Source: UBA4810 sp002479215
Lineage (GTDB): Bacteria > Desulfobacterota > Syntrophia > Syntrophales > Smithellaceae
Assembly: GCA_049514435.1 (NCBI GenBank)
Contig: JBEKVB010000001.1
Span: 1 to 64,000 of the forward strand
DNA length: 64,000 nucleotides
Direction of reading: 5' to 3'
Position 1 is the first letter of the stretch, and every line of letters begins with the position of its first letter. The notes under the pieces are model-generated. The model made no database searches. It had not been told where the DNA came from and saw only the letters and a list, made by a program, of their open reading frames with translations. Shown one piece after another: positions 1-8,679 of this stretch. Both the position numbers and the translations under genes were made by a program.

Positions 1-523
1 ATTTGCTCAATGATCGTAAGGCACGAAAAAAGATAAATTCTGCACAACCAGCAAATTCACCCCATTCGGAATCCGTTGCGTGGTCTCCTCAAGGTTGATT
101 TGCGTTGTTACCCTCTTTTTTTTCAATCGTTAATCTTCTCTTTTTTGAGCCCAGAGCTTCTATTGAGTAGTAGGTATAGTCAGTAAGCACTTCTTCCTGT
201 AATGTTGTTTTTCTTATTTTCCCAATTTACACAACATTTCAATCGAAAATAATCAAAAAACTGCTGAACTCTAACTTAACATGTGGTACAAGTATTAGAG
301 GCAGGTCACGCAGGGAATAGTTTCTGGGTCTTTGGAATAAAACATCACAGTTCTCCATGCCCGTTTCTTTCCCCACCTAAACCTCTATTGCGGGATCTCG
401 GTTTAAGCGCTATATATTAATGGCAAGTTGTAAAATGAATAAAGTTTGAGAAGTAACTAGAAACTAGGATAACCAAAAAAAATTCAAAACAATTTCCTTA
501 AAAAAAGAGGGAGGATAGACAAC
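1..523. other. Gene-free leader region upstream of the lipoprotein gene
   Basis: I see no convincing gene here. It is AT-rich with short T-tracts. A frame near the left edge starts with residues LLNDRKARKK and stops at about position 110. It faintly recalls the C-terminal tail of IS30-type transposases but is too short to claim. A strong ribosome binding site (GAGGGAGG, about 508-514) closes the region just before the next gene. Confidence 0.4.
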
Positions 524-1777
524 ATGAAAAGACTATTAAGCGTTCTGACAGCAGTATTCCTTGTTTCGCTGCTGTTAGCCGGATGTAGTGGCTCGTCTTC
601 TTCACCAGTTCCTTCAAAAAATTCTTATGTCGGGACACAAACCAGCGGAGATTTTTGGACATTGTCAACTACAACAATTGCGGGAGTGGAGACTTACACG
701 GCCACGGATGCAGTCACCGGATATACATATAGTGGCAATGTTACCGCCCTTTCAGGTAATGCGACGGGATTTTCAGAAAATACCTTAACCAGTTCGACAG
801 ACCCTGCTGCCAGTGCAGATTTATCAGCTTTCACTGGATATGGAATAGTGATACCGGGCACGCTTGTAATGACCGTGCCTGGACCATTTTACACACTAGA
901 CAATGGAGACGGCATTGAATACACTGGGTCGTATAACCCGCCCATCATTGCTATAGATCAAGGTTCGTGTCCCACAGCGGGCGGGACTTTCAATTGGATA
1001 TTCGTGCCACCTTCAACATGGTGCTCTGGGGATGACTCAAATGGGACATGCCCTGCTGGCACTACCGTTGGTGCCGCCTTCGGGACCGCAACAATAACCG
1101 TCTCTGGTAGCTCCTATAATATGACGGTGCAGCCTTACTTTCTAGATGGGACTGCGGACAGTCCTGCTAAACCTCTGGTAGGTTCGCTGACTGGCGGCAC
1201 TTGCAGTAACGGTGTGATAAGCGGCACGGATTCAAACGGAAATAGTCTAAGTATATCCTTTACTCTTTCTGGCATGTTTTTCATTGATCTGCCTAGCGGT
1301 ATGGGCAGTATAGTTGGTGCGCAAGCTTTAGCTAGTCCTGTTGGTAACTTTACCACTATACTTCAAAGCGGCAATACATTTGTTGGATGGAATTTCACGT
1401 CGTTTAAATCAATAAACAATGATACTTTGAGTACGGCATATGCGGGACCGATGACCGAACCCGTAATGTCAACCAGTTCGGATGGTACAACATTCACCGG
1501 TACACCGTTTACCGATCTTCCCAGCGGGACACTGCAGACAAGCCAAGGCGCTGCAGCTACATTTACATATGCTGACGAAAATGTATCGCCAGGCTTGATA
1601 CATGCTAAAGAAACGAATACTCAAGGCGATACTCACAATGTTTATTTCGTAGTAACTCAGATTAATGGCAAGTACTATTTCTTTAATGTTACCGATCATT
1701 GGAACGTTAATAACAGCGGCCCCGACACTGGCGTCGACGAGATGTCCGGGAAAAATGCCTTTGTCATACAGCAATAG
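524..1777 (+). CDS. Predicted secreted lipoprotein of unknown function (417 aa)
   Basis: The N-terminus is a lipoprotein signal peptide: a basic start (MKRLL), a hydrophobic stretch, then the lipobox LLAGC with the lipidated Cys at residue 21. It is followed by a Ser-rich linker. The mature part is rich in Thr, Ser and Gly, looks mostly beta and has no further membrane helix. Cys residues cluster at roughly residues 149-180, with another near 228, so disulfides are possible. The ATG at 524 is preceded by a strong GGAGG. No domain is recognised. The gene stands alone, with a terminator behind it and no same-strand neighbour. A surface or periplasmic location is inferred from the signal peptide only. 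Confidence 0.8.
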   Translation: MKRLLSVLTAVFLVSLLLAGCSGSSSSPVPSKNSYVGTQTSGDFWTLSTTTIAGVETYTATDAVTGYTYSGNVTALSGNATGFSENTLTSSTDPAASADLSAFTGYGIVIPGTLVMTVPGPFYTLDNGDGIEYTGSYNPPIIAIDQGSCPTAGGTFNWIFVPPSTWCSGDDSNGTCPAGTTVGAAFGTATITVSGSSYNMTVQPYFLDGTADSPAKPLVGSLTGGTCSNGVISGTDSNGNSLSISFTLSGMFFIDLPSGMGSIVGAQALASPVGNFTTILQSGNTFVGWNFTSFKSINNDTLSTAYAGPMTEPVMSTSSDGTTFTGTPFTDLPSGTLQTSQGAAATFTYADENVSPGLIHAKETNTQGDTHNVYFVVTQINGKYYFFNVTDHWNVNNSGPDTGVDEMSGKNAFVIQQ

Positions 1778-1876
1778 CATTTTAAACAACTTGATTATTT
1801 CCCGGGTTTGCTCTGATCGGTATTGCCGGAATTTCGACAAAGTTTATTAATTAAATCAAATTATAATCGAGAAATA

Positions 1877-1910
1877 AAAGGCGGAGTCAAATTGGCTCTG
1901 CCTTTTTATT
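1877..1910 (+). terminator. Rho-independent terminator of the lipoprotein gene
   Basis: A 12-bp stem (AAAGGCGGAGTC pairing with GGCTCTGCCTTT, using G-T wobbles) has a 5-nt loop and is followed by a T-rich tract. It lies 100 nt behind the lipoprotein stop codon. Confidence 0.85.
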
Positions 1911-2059
1911 ATCCTCATTTCAATCCGTAATCCTCAGCTCCCGAAATGGTATCATGCTCACTTTTTGTAGGTGTTAGCAATAACTGAGATAAGCCTTAAT
2001 TAGAAACTATCTGTCAGGGCAAGTATAGGTCAGGACTTTGAGCCTCAATCCCGACACGC

Positions 2060-2276
2060 TTCGCCCAAATATCAGTTCACTTTGTTTCTGAACTTGGTGT
2101 CATTAATCCCGCTTAGCTCCGCTTGCGGGATCAATGCAATTATTTCTTCAAACTACACTTCATTTGTTTTCAGCAAGTTTCGTTAACCGCGGATATCTGC
2201 GATATCCTCCGCCTGCGGCGGGATTAATTCCACTTACGCTTCAAACTTCACTGAGTTCGTTTTCAGCGAGTGTCAT
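2060..2276. repeat. Intergenic repeat block with family B and degraded family A hairpins
   Basis: The stretch from the first terminator to the hppA terminator holds repeats and no gene. A 7-bp perfect family B hairpin (ATCCCGC at 2106-2112, GCGGGAT at 2125-2131, 12-nt loop) lies between decayed A-type units near 2073-2100, 2143-2170 and 2238-2275. These units keep the T(C/G)ATTAAT-type flanks seen in other copies at 12.2, 13.2, 18.2 and 22.2 kb. The sense strand appears to be minus. Confidence 0.65.
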
Positions 2277-2277
2277 T

Positions 2278-2308
2278 AAAAAAGCACCCCACGGTGGGGC
2301 GCTTTTTT
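2278..2308 (-). terminator. Terminator behind hppA (structure is bidirectional)
   Basis: AAAAAAGC-A-CCCCA pairs with TGGGG-C-GCTTTTTT across a 3-nt loop, with one A-C mismatch. The A-run and T-run on the two sides let it act on either strand. It lies just past the hppA stop codon and ends the long minus-strand gene run. Confidence 0.85.
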
Positions 2309-2330
2309 AATGGTTAAAAGTTAATTCTAA

Positions 2331-4766
2331 TTAATCAAGTTTCTCCTCGGAAATTCGCATCTTGTAGAAAGAACGGTAAACGAAAATCAAGGCGATGATA
2401 AAGAAGCAAGCGGCCAAACCAAGCTTCAGGCCGACATTGGTCATCGTAACCGCAATTTCCACAGCCAAGAGACCAAACAGGGTCGTAAATTTGATGACTG
2501 GGTTCAAAGAAACGGAAGATGTATCTTTGAACGGATCGCCGACGGTGTCGCCAACAACTGTCGCTTCATGCAGAGGAGTGTTCTTCATCTTCAGGTCAAC
2601 TTCAACAATCTTCTTGCCGTTATCCCAGCAGCCGCCGGCATTGGCCATGAAAATCGCCTGGAAGAGGCCGAAGAAGGCAATGGCGATAAGATAGCCGATA
2701 AAGTAGTAAGGGTTGAAGAAAGAAAGGGCCAGGGTCATAAAGAAAATGACGATGAAGATATTGATCATTCCCTTTTGCGCGTATTGGGTGCAAATCTTAA
2801 CGACTTCCTTACTGTCTTCAATAGATGCTTCTTTTTTATCCAGTTTGATGTTCTTTTTGATGAACACAACCGCCTGATAAGCGCCGGTGGTAACCGCTTG
2901 CATAGAAGCGCCGGTAAACCAGTAAATGACCGCGCCGCCCATGAGCAAGCCCAGGATTACTTCCGGCTGGACAAGGGAAAGTTTGGCAATGACATTACCG
3001 AAGAGACGTTCCAGCAAGATGATAATGCCGAACACCATGGTGGTTGCGCCGACGACAGCCGTTCCGATTAACACCGGCTTGGCCGTGGCTTTAAAGGTAT
3101 TGCCCGCGCCGTCTGCGGATTCCAAAAAGTGCTTGGCCAGTTCAAAGTCCGGTTCAACGCCATAGTGTTTCTTGACAACTGCTTTCGCATCCTTACGGGA
3201 TTCGATCATGGAAAGCTCATAGATGGATTGAGCATTATCCGATACCGGACCGAAACTGTCCACAGCGATGGTCACCGGGCCCATGCCCAGGAAACCGAAA
3301 GCTACCAGACCGAAAGCGAAAACCGGAGCAGCAAAAACGAATTCGGGAGGCAACATCGCGATGACGGCCGGATTTTTCGATACCAGGTAGGCGATAAACA
3401 TTAAAAACATGATAGTCATGCCTTCCCAGAAAGCGGAGAAGTTACCGGCAACAAATCCGGAAAGAACATTCAGCGAAGCTCCGCCCTGTTTGGAAGCATT
3501 AACAACTTCTTCGCAGTGGCGCGATTTAGTGCTGGTGAATACTTTGGTCAGCTCCGGAATCAAAGCGCCGGCAATGGTTCCGCAACTGATGATGATCGAA
3601 AGCGCCCACCACAAACCCTGGTATTTATCCGTCAAATCGCCCAACAGATAATAACTGGCGGCGAAGGTGACGGCGATGGAGACAATCGAGGTAATCCAAA
3701 CCAGATTGGTGAGGGGGTGTTCAAAATTGAAATCCTTCTTGCCGGAGAAAACTGCTTTGCTGATTACATCATTGACAAAATAAGAAGCAAGAGAAGTCAA
3801 GATCATGAGGATTCTCATGGCAAAAATCCAGACAATAAGTTTTCCGCCCATTTCGGGATTGCCCGCCAAAGCCAGCGCCAAAAAGGCGATTAAGGCAACG
3901 CCGGTTACGCCGTAAGTTTCAAAACCATCAGCGGTTGGGCCAACGCTGTCGCCGGCATTGTCACCGGTACAGTCGGCAATAACACCCGGGTTTTTGGGGT
4001 CGTCTTCCGGCAGATGGAAAACGATTTTCATCAGGTCGGAACCGATATCGGCAATTTTGGTGAAGATACCGCCGCAGATACGCAGAACGGAAGCGCCCAG
4101 CGATTCACCGATGGCAAAGCCGATAAAGCAGGGACCGGATAATTCCTTGGGAATGTAAGCAAGAATCATAATCATGAAAAAAAGTTCGATACTGACCAGC
4201 AGTAGTCCGACACTCATACCGGAACGTAAACAGATGTTGACGATATTCATTGGATTGCCGCTCATGGAAGCGAAGGCGGCGCGGGAATTGGCCACGGTAT
4301 TGATGCGAATGCCAAACCAGGCCACACCGTAGGAACCTAATATTCCGACAATCGAACATAAAAGAATTATTATTATGCCGTTTATCGGAGAGCCCTGCAG
4401 GCCGTAGAAGTAATAAACAATGCACGCGGCGATTAGTATCCACAAACCGACCAGGAATTTTCCCTGCTGGAAAAGATAGGTTTTGCAGGTTTCCCAGATA
4501 GTTTTAGATACGTCCAACATCGACTGATGGGCGGGCAGATTTTTTGTTTGTACGTATTGGATCAAACCAAAAATCATTCCGATAACACAGATAAGAAGCC
4601 CGACATTAAGAATAGTACTACCTTTCAGGGCGCCGCCGAGAAAGGCAATATTGGTCACATCAGGCAATTTAATGTCCGCTTCACCCGCGAAAGCGGTACC
4701 GGCAAGCAAAAGAAAAATGATGCCGCTTAGTAAAAATGTCCAGATACTTCGTTTGTTTTGTAACAT
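2331..4766 (-). CDS. hppA: Membrane-bound proton-translocating pyrophosphatase
   Basis: This enzyme hydrolyses pyrophosphate and uses the energy to pump H+ across the inner membrane. The 811-aa length and about 16 hydrophobic segments fit the family. The pyrophosphate site reads DIGSDLMKIV (240-249) followed by EDDPKNPGVIADCTGDN (254-270). This is the divergent form also known in some other bacteria, in place of the usual DVGADLVGKVE. GNTFKAT at 555-561 has Lys at the position that in this family separates K+-independent (Lys) from K+-dependent (Ala) pumps. An N-terminal signal-like helix precedes the core. The ATG overlaps the pth stop (TAATG), and GGAGG lies upstream inside pth, so the two are probably translationally coupled. 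Confidence 0.97.
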   Translation of the reverse strand: MLQNKRSIWTFLLSGIIFLLLAGTAFAGEADIKLPDVTNIAFLGGALKGSTILNVGLLICVIGMIFGLIQYVQTKNLPAHQSMLDVSKTIWETCKTYLFQQGKFLVGLWILIAACIVYYFYGLQGSPINGIIIILLCSIVGILGSYGVAWFGIRINTVANSRAAFASMSGNPMNIVNICLRSGMSVGLLLVSIELFFMIMILAYIPKELSGPCFIGFAIGESLGASVLRICGGIFTKIADIGSDLMKIVFHLPEDDPKNPGVIADCTGDNAGDSVGPTADGFETYGVTGVALIAFLALALAGNPEMGGKLIVWIFAMRILMILTSLASYFVNDVISKAVFSGKKDFNFEHPLTNLVWITSIVSIAVTFAASYYLLGDLTDKYQGLWWALSIIISCGTIAGALIPELTKVFTSTKSRHCEEVVNASKQGGASLNVLSGFVAGNFSAFWEGMTIMFLMFIAYLVSKNPAVIAMLPPEFVFAAPVFAFGLVAFGFLGMGPVTIAVDSFGPVSDNAQSIYELSMIESRKDAKAVVKKHYGVEPDFELAKHFLESADGAGNTFKATAKPVLIGTAVVGATTMVFGIIILLERLFGNVIAKLSLVQPEVILGLLMGGAVIYWFTGASMQAVTTGAYQAVVFIKKNIKLDKKEASIEDSKEVVKICTQYAQKGMINIFIVIFFMTLALSFFNPYYFIGYLIAIAFFGLFQAIFMANAGGCWDNGKKIVEVDLKMKNTPLHEATVVGDTVGDPFKDTSSVSLNPVIKFTTLFGLLAVEIAVTMTNVGLKLGLAACFFIIALIFVYRSFYKMRISEEKLD

Positions 4767-5359
4767 TAGCTATCCTCCTTTTTTAAATTACTTATATTTT
4801 TTGTATGGTATTTAACCATAGTTGTTTGGATACCTGATAATACAATTTCCGAGGCAGCATCTGCCGCCGATTGAATAACCGGCGCAACGATAGCTTCCTC
4901 TTTTCGTTCAAATTGTTCCAGAACATAGCTTTCAATGCGAGCTTTGTCGGCTGGTCTGCCGATGCCTATTCTTACCCGCATAAAGTCCGAAGAGCCCAGG
5001 TTCTCCACGATGGATTCCAAACCTTTATGGCCGGCATTTCCTCCGCCGGTTTTAAGGCGAATGGTACCCAAGGGCAAGTCCAGGTCATCGTGAACAACTA
5101 TCAAATTATTTATATCCGCTTTAAAGAACGCCAGCAGTTCTCTTACAGCATTGCCGCTTAAATTCATGTATGTTTGAGGCATGGCCAGAAGCACATTTTT
5201 ACCTGCGATTTTACCTTTGCCCCATAAAGCATTAAAGCTTTTTTGCTTCAAATCAATTTCCAGCCCGGCGGCCAGTTTTTCCAAAACCATGAACCCGATG
5301 TTATGTCTGGTCAGCCGGTAGCGATTACCCGGATTACCCAAACCAAATATCAAATACAT
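4766..5359 (-). CDS. pth: Peptidyl-tRNA hydrolase
   Basis: Pth releases peptides from prematurely dropped peptidyl-tRNA in the cytosol. I start it at the ATG at 5359 (MYLIFGLGNPG), giving 197 aa, the usual length; the frame stays open to 5419 but that extension is not family-like. Family active-site residues are present: Asn9 in GLGNPG, His19 in RHNIGF, Asn66 in TYMNLSG, Asp92 in VHDDLD and Asn108 in GNAGHKG. It follows rplY, as in many bacteria, but a family D repeat separates the two genes. The stop codon overlaps the hppA start by one base. Confidence 0.96.
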   Translation of the reverse strand: MYLIFGLGNPGNRYRLTRHNIGFMVLEKLAAGLEIDLKQKSFNALWGKGKIAGKNVLLAMPQTYMNLSGNAVRELLAFFKADINNLIVVHDDLDLPLGTIRLKTGGGNAGHKGLESIVENLGSSDFMRVRIGIGRPADKARIESYVLEQFERKEEAIVAPVIQSAADAASEIVLSGIQTTMVKYHTKNISNLKKEDS

Positions 5360-5455
5360 CTCTTGCTGCCTCTCAGAGCCGCGCCGGGAAAATATTTTTG
5401 TCCAATTCGAGAGGAGCACTTTCTACCGCCCGATTAGTGGAGTCTCTTCCTGCAT

Positions 5456-5547
5456 GAGCCGGAGGCTCCCTAAAACAACACGACCTCCCGCGAATCACAG
5501 CGCTTCCTTCCCCGGCTTGAGCCGAGGGATTCCAAGTCGCGGGATTG
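5456..5547 (-). repeat. Family D structured intercistronic repeat, copy 1
   Basis: This about 92-nt sequence between rplY and pth is the reverse complement of a sequence at 37738-37830, at about 80-85% identity by eye. Read on the minus strand it has an outer stem GCGAC/GTCGT, an inner CCTCGGCT/AGCCGGGG hairpin and a 3' GGGAGCC/GGCTC hairpin. Differences from the other copy mostly keep pairing through G-T wobbles. Confidence 0.8.
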
Positions 5548-5566
5548 ATAGCCCCGATCTAGAGAC

Positions 5567-6301
5567 TTACTTTTCCTTTTTTTCCTTCTTTTCCTTCTTT
5601 TCTTTTTCCGGCTTTTCTGCTTTTTCTGCTTTTTCTGCCGGTGCGGCTGCTGCATCCGCGGCTTCAGCTCCTTCTGCTACGGCTTCGGCACCTTCCTCAG
5701 TTACAGCTGCTTCCGCTACAGGCTCTTCGACCTTGGCAATTTTAACAATGGCGACCGCTGCCACAGCACTATCAGGCAAATCCAAAACGGCTATTCCTTC
5801 AGGGATAGTCAATTCCCTTATTTTTATGGAATCTCCGATATCAAGGCCGGCGACATCCACGTCAATATGATCCGGAAGATTGGCCGGCAAACAAGAAACT
5901 TTAATTTCTCGTTTTATATGCTGCAATTCACCGCCGTTATCAACGCCAATAGGCTTGCCGATAAAACGCAGGGATACTTCAACGGTAAGCTTGTGTTCCA
6001 TATCCACTTCATAAAAATCGGCATGAAAAAATTTACCGGTTAAAGGTTGAACCTGTAATTCTTTGATGAGCGAAAGTTTTTCTATTTTTTTCTTGCCGTC
6101 ATCGATAATAAGTTTGATGAAGGCGTGATCTTTTTTATCTTTATGTAATTTGACCAGAGCGTCATTTTTTACCGCCAACAACAAATTTTGGGCGGAACAG
6201 CCGTAAAAAATCGCCGGCACAAATCCGCTTTTGCGCAGTCTGCGGGCTGGCCCTTTCTTCTGTTCTTTACGGACTTGAGCCGCTAAATCGGTTACCTCCA
6301 T
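5567..6301 (-). CDS. rplY: 50S ribosomal protein L25, long (TL5/CTC) form
   Basis: L25 binds 5S rRNA in the large ribosomal subunit. The 244 aa comprise the N-terminal 5S-binding beta-barrel (about 1-90), the C-terminal TL5 domain (about 95-185) and a tail of about 55 residues rich in Ala, Glu and Lys, ending in repeated KEKKEK units. The tail is low complexity, and its DNA is repetitive and expansion-prone. The ATG at 6301 has AGGAGG six bases upstream. The order prs-rplY-pth is common in bacteria. Confidence 0.95.
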   Translation of the reverse strand: MEVTDLAAQVRKEQKKGPARRLRKSGFVPAIFYGCSAQNLLLAVKNDALVKLHKDKKDHAFIKLIIDDGKKKIEKLSLIKELQVQPLTGKFFHADFYEVDMEHKLTVEVSLRFIGKPIGVDNGGELQHIKREIKVSCLPANLPDHIDVDVAGLDIGDSIKIRELTIPEGIAVLDLPDSAVAAVAIVKIAKVEEPVAEAAVTEEGAEAVAEGAEAADAAAAPAEKAEKAEKPEKEKKEKKEKKEK

Positions 6302-6310
6302 TTGTTCCTC

Positions 6311-7252
6311 CTATATAAATAATGAGCTTACAGAATCGTTATAATAAATTCGGCGCACGGCTTCTGATAAAAGGCCGGATACCGATAAAACTTTTATTCG
6401 TTTGCAGTTTTTTGCCCGATCATTAAGAGGTATTGTATCGGTGACAACGACTTCTTTAATATCGGAGCCTTCGATACGATCAAGTGCCGGGCCGGATAAG
6501 ACCGGGTGCGTGCAGCAGACAGAAACTTCCAAAGCACCTGCATCTTTGAGGGCGTTGGCGGCCTGGACTACAGTTCCGGCCGTATCAATCATGTCGTCCA
6601 GGATGAGAACTCTTTTGCCCTCGACATTACCGATGATATTCATTACCTGGGCTTCATTGGGTCCTTCTCGTCTTTTATCGATGATCGCCAGACTTGCCCC
6701 TAAGCGTTTACCAAATGCCCGAGCGCGCTCCACGCCGCCGGTATCCGGCGACACAACCACAGTATTGTTCAGGGAAGCTTTTTTCATGTAATCGAGTAAA
6801 ACCGGCGTGGCAAAAAGATTATCCACCGGAATATTGAAAAAACCCTGAATCTGACCGGCGTGCAGATCCATGGAAAGAACACGATTAGCTCCCGCGGTGG
6901 TAATGAGATCGGCCAGTAATTTCGCCGAAATCGGCGCACGTGGAGCTACTTTTCTATCCTGTCGGCCATAACCGTAATAAGGCACAACAGCGGTAATCCG
7001 GTCGGCTGATGCGCGCTTCATGGCATCAATCATGATCAGAAGTTCCATGCACATTACATTTACCGGCGAGCATGTAGATTGGACAATGAAAACATCCATG
7101 CCGCGAACATTTTCATTGATTTCCACTTGAGTTTCCCCATCGCTAAAAGTCGTTACATTGGCTTTGCCTAAAGGCACACCCAAATTTTTACAAATTTTCC
7201 TGGCCAGCGCGATGTTGGAGTTCCCGGAAAATATCCTAATTCTTTCTAGCAT
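6311..7252 (-). CDS. prs: Ribose-phosphate pyrophosphokinase (PRPP synthetase)
   Basis: This enzyme makes 5-phosphoribosyl pyrophosphate from ribose 5-phosphate and ATP, feeding purine, pyrimidine, His, Trp and NAD synthesis. It is a full-length class I enzyme (313 aa). Hallmarks are FSDGE near 36-40, the flexible loop YGRQDRK (95-101), DLHAGQIQGFF (129-139) and the PRPP-binding DDMIDTAGT (219-227). AAAGG lies just before the ATG. It is 9 nt from rplY and lies directly behind tRNA-Gln. Confidence 0.97.
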   Translation of the reverse strand: MLERIRIFSGNSNIALARKICKNLGVPLGKANVTTFSDGETQVEINENVRGMDVFIVQSTCSPVNVMCMELLIMIDAMKRASADRITAVVPYYGYGRQDRKVAPRAPISAKLLADLITTAGANRVLSMDLHAGQIQGFFNIPVDNLFATPVLLDYMKKASLNNTVVVSPDTGGVERARAFGKRLGASLAIIDKRREGPNEAQVMNIIGNVEGKRVLILDDMIDTAGTVVQAANALKDAGALEVSVCCTHPVLSGPALDRIEGSDIKEVVVTDTIPLNDRAKNCKRIKVLSVSGLLSEAVRRIYYNDSVSSLFI

Positions 7253-7277
7253 TTAAAGCCTTTCCCGATTTTATTTA

Positions 7278-7352
7278 TGGCTGGGGCGGGAGGATTCGAA
7301 CCTCCGAATGCAGGAACCAAAATCCTGTGTCTTACCGCTTGACGACGCCCCA
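7278..7352 (-). tRNA. tRNA-Gln (anticodon TTG)
   Basis: Cloverleaf with acceptor TGGGGCG/CGCCCCA, anticodon stem CAGGA/TCCTG around loop TTTTGGT (anticodon TTG), a T-arm with GGTTCGAACC, discriminator G and an encoded CCA. It sits between ispE and prs, so it is probably processed from their transcript. Confidence 0.96.
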
Positions 7353-7394
7353 ATGTATTCAACAAATCACAATTTTAGCCGGATAATGCAGCGG

Positions 7395-8234
7395 TTACAA
7401 TGATCGGGCAAAAAAAACAGCACAAGGAGAGGAAACCTCTTTTTTAACAGCGTTTATAGCTTTTTTTGCCGATTTTTCATCCGGAAAAATGCCAAAGACC
7501 GTAGGGCCGCTGCCCGACATCAATGCACCAAGCGCACCATGACACAGCAACATCTGCTTTAAGTTATTTAATTCGGGATGCAATTTTAGCGAAACTTCTT
7601 CTAAATCATTATGCAATTCCCGGATTACATCACCCAGTGCGAAAAACCGCGGAATGCTATAATTAATTTTTTCCCTTGTCAATCTCAAATTGAGGTTATC
7701 GTAAACCATTTTTGTCGAGAGGGGAAATTGGGGATTGATGAGGACAAAGTTTAGTTTGGGTATGTTTTTCAGGGCTTTCAACTGATCGCCGATACCGGAA
7801 ACTAAAGCCGTGTTTCCAAAAATAAAAAAGGGGACATCCGCCCCCAGCTTTGCTCCCAGCATCATCAGTTCGCTTTTTTTCAACCCCAAAGAACATATTT
7901 CGTTTAAGGCCATTAAGGTTGTAGCGGCATCGGAACTGCCGCCCCCAAGACCTCCGGCCAGAGGGATTTTTTTGGTAAGCTTGATTTCGACGCCGGAAGG
8001 ATAGTTGGTATAAGCAAAGATAGATTGCGCCGCGCGAAATACCAAGTTATCTCGGGATGTTGGAAGATCGCTCCCCGGACAATCAAGGTTAATTCCGGAA
8101 GGTTTAAGGGTAAAGGTTAACTCGTCGTAAAGGGTTATTTTTTGCATAAGGGAAGCTATATCGTGATAACCATCGGCACGTTTCCCCAGGACGCGCAAGA
8201 AAAGGTTTATTTTTGCGGGCGCCTTCCAGAGCAT
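7395..8234 (-). CDS. ispE: 4-diphosphocytidyl-2-C-methyl-D-erythritol kinase
   Basis: IspE phosphorylates CDP-methylerythritol in the non-mevalonate isoprenoid pathway. It is a GHMP-kinase fold protein of 279 aa. The N-terminal KAPAKINLFL (4-13) and GYHD (22-25) are typical. The ATP loop is PLAGGLGGGSSDAA (91-104), and GADVPFF (131-137) completes the active site. A C-terminal glycine loop (LMSGSGPTVFG) is present. It starts two bases after the DUF1844 stop (TGAAATG), so the pair is likely co-translated. ispE next to prs with an intervening tRNA-Gln is a common arrangement. Confidence 0.96.
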   Translation of the reverse strand: MLWKAPAKINLFLRVLGKRADGYHDIASLMQKITLYDELTFTLKPSGINLDCPGSDLPTSRDNLVFRAAQSIFAYTNYPSGVEIKLTKKIPLAGGLGGGSSDAATTLMALNEICSLGLKKSELMMLGAKLGADVPFFIFGNTALVSGIGDQLKALKNIPKLNFVLINPQFPLSTKMVYDNLNLRLTREKINYSIPRFFALGDVIRELHNDLEEVSLKLHPELNNLKQMLLCHGALGALMSGSGPTVFGIFPDEKSAKKAINAVKKEVSSPCAVFFARSL

Positions 8235-8235
8235 T

Positions 8236-8643
8236 TCAGGCCTTTTCTTTGACGTAGCGCATTTTTAGTTCATAAAGCACACTTTGAATTAATTTATTTT
8301 CGTTCTCATCCAGATTGCCTTTTGTTTTTTCATTGAGCATATCCAGGATATCAATAGTCTGTTTTGCTGCCGGCAAATTCTTTTGTGTTTTACCGTCTTC
8401 ACTCTCTGCTAAATCGCCGAAATGGAAAAGGGCGGAAGTGCTGAGAGAGAAGACAAAATTGGTAAAATTTACCGGTGGATAATCGGCCTCCTGATTGGTT
8501 GGGGTCTCCGGGACTTCTTGAGGCTTGGGCGCCTCTTCGGCAGCGGAAGCCTTTACCTCTTCCTCCCGACGCGGCTCGTCCGATTCGGCAAAAAGACGCT
8601 TGTCTTTTACTACAAATCCTGGACCTTTTTTCTTCTCTTTCAT
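8236..8643 (-). CDS. DUF1844 family protein
   Basis: This small cytosolic protein (135 aa) has no assigned role. The N-terminal half is charged and low complexity (Glu, Lys, Pro, Ala, about 1-50). The C-terminal half carries the DUF1844 core: NFTNFVFSLSTSALFHFGDL followed by a helical pair up to the end. GGGAGG lies 8 nt before the ATG. Its fixed place just ahead of ispE is typical of deltaproteobacteria and suggests co-expression only. Confidence 0.85.
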   Translation of the reverse strand: MKEKKKGPGFVVKDKRLFAESDEPRREEEVKASAAEEAPKPQEVPETPTNQEADYPPVNFTNFVFSLSTSALFHFGDLAESEDGKTQKNLPAAKQTIDILDMLNEKTKGNLDENENKLIQSVLYELKMRYVKEKA

Positions 8644-8679
8644 TATTGTTCCTCCCTTTACCGCAGCGCGGAAAAATTT

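Noticed and set aside
1..110. Possible C-terminal remnant of an IS30-type transposase
   Set aside because: Only about ten residues resemble the family tail, and no other transposase part or inverted repeat is present.
2568..3893. Several overlapping open frames antisense to hppA
   Set aside because: They are shadows of the hppA coding sequence, without ribosome binding sites or family features.
5360..5419. N-terminal extension of Pth
   Set aside because: Twenty extra residues are unlike the family, and the internal ATG gives the standard GLGNPG start.
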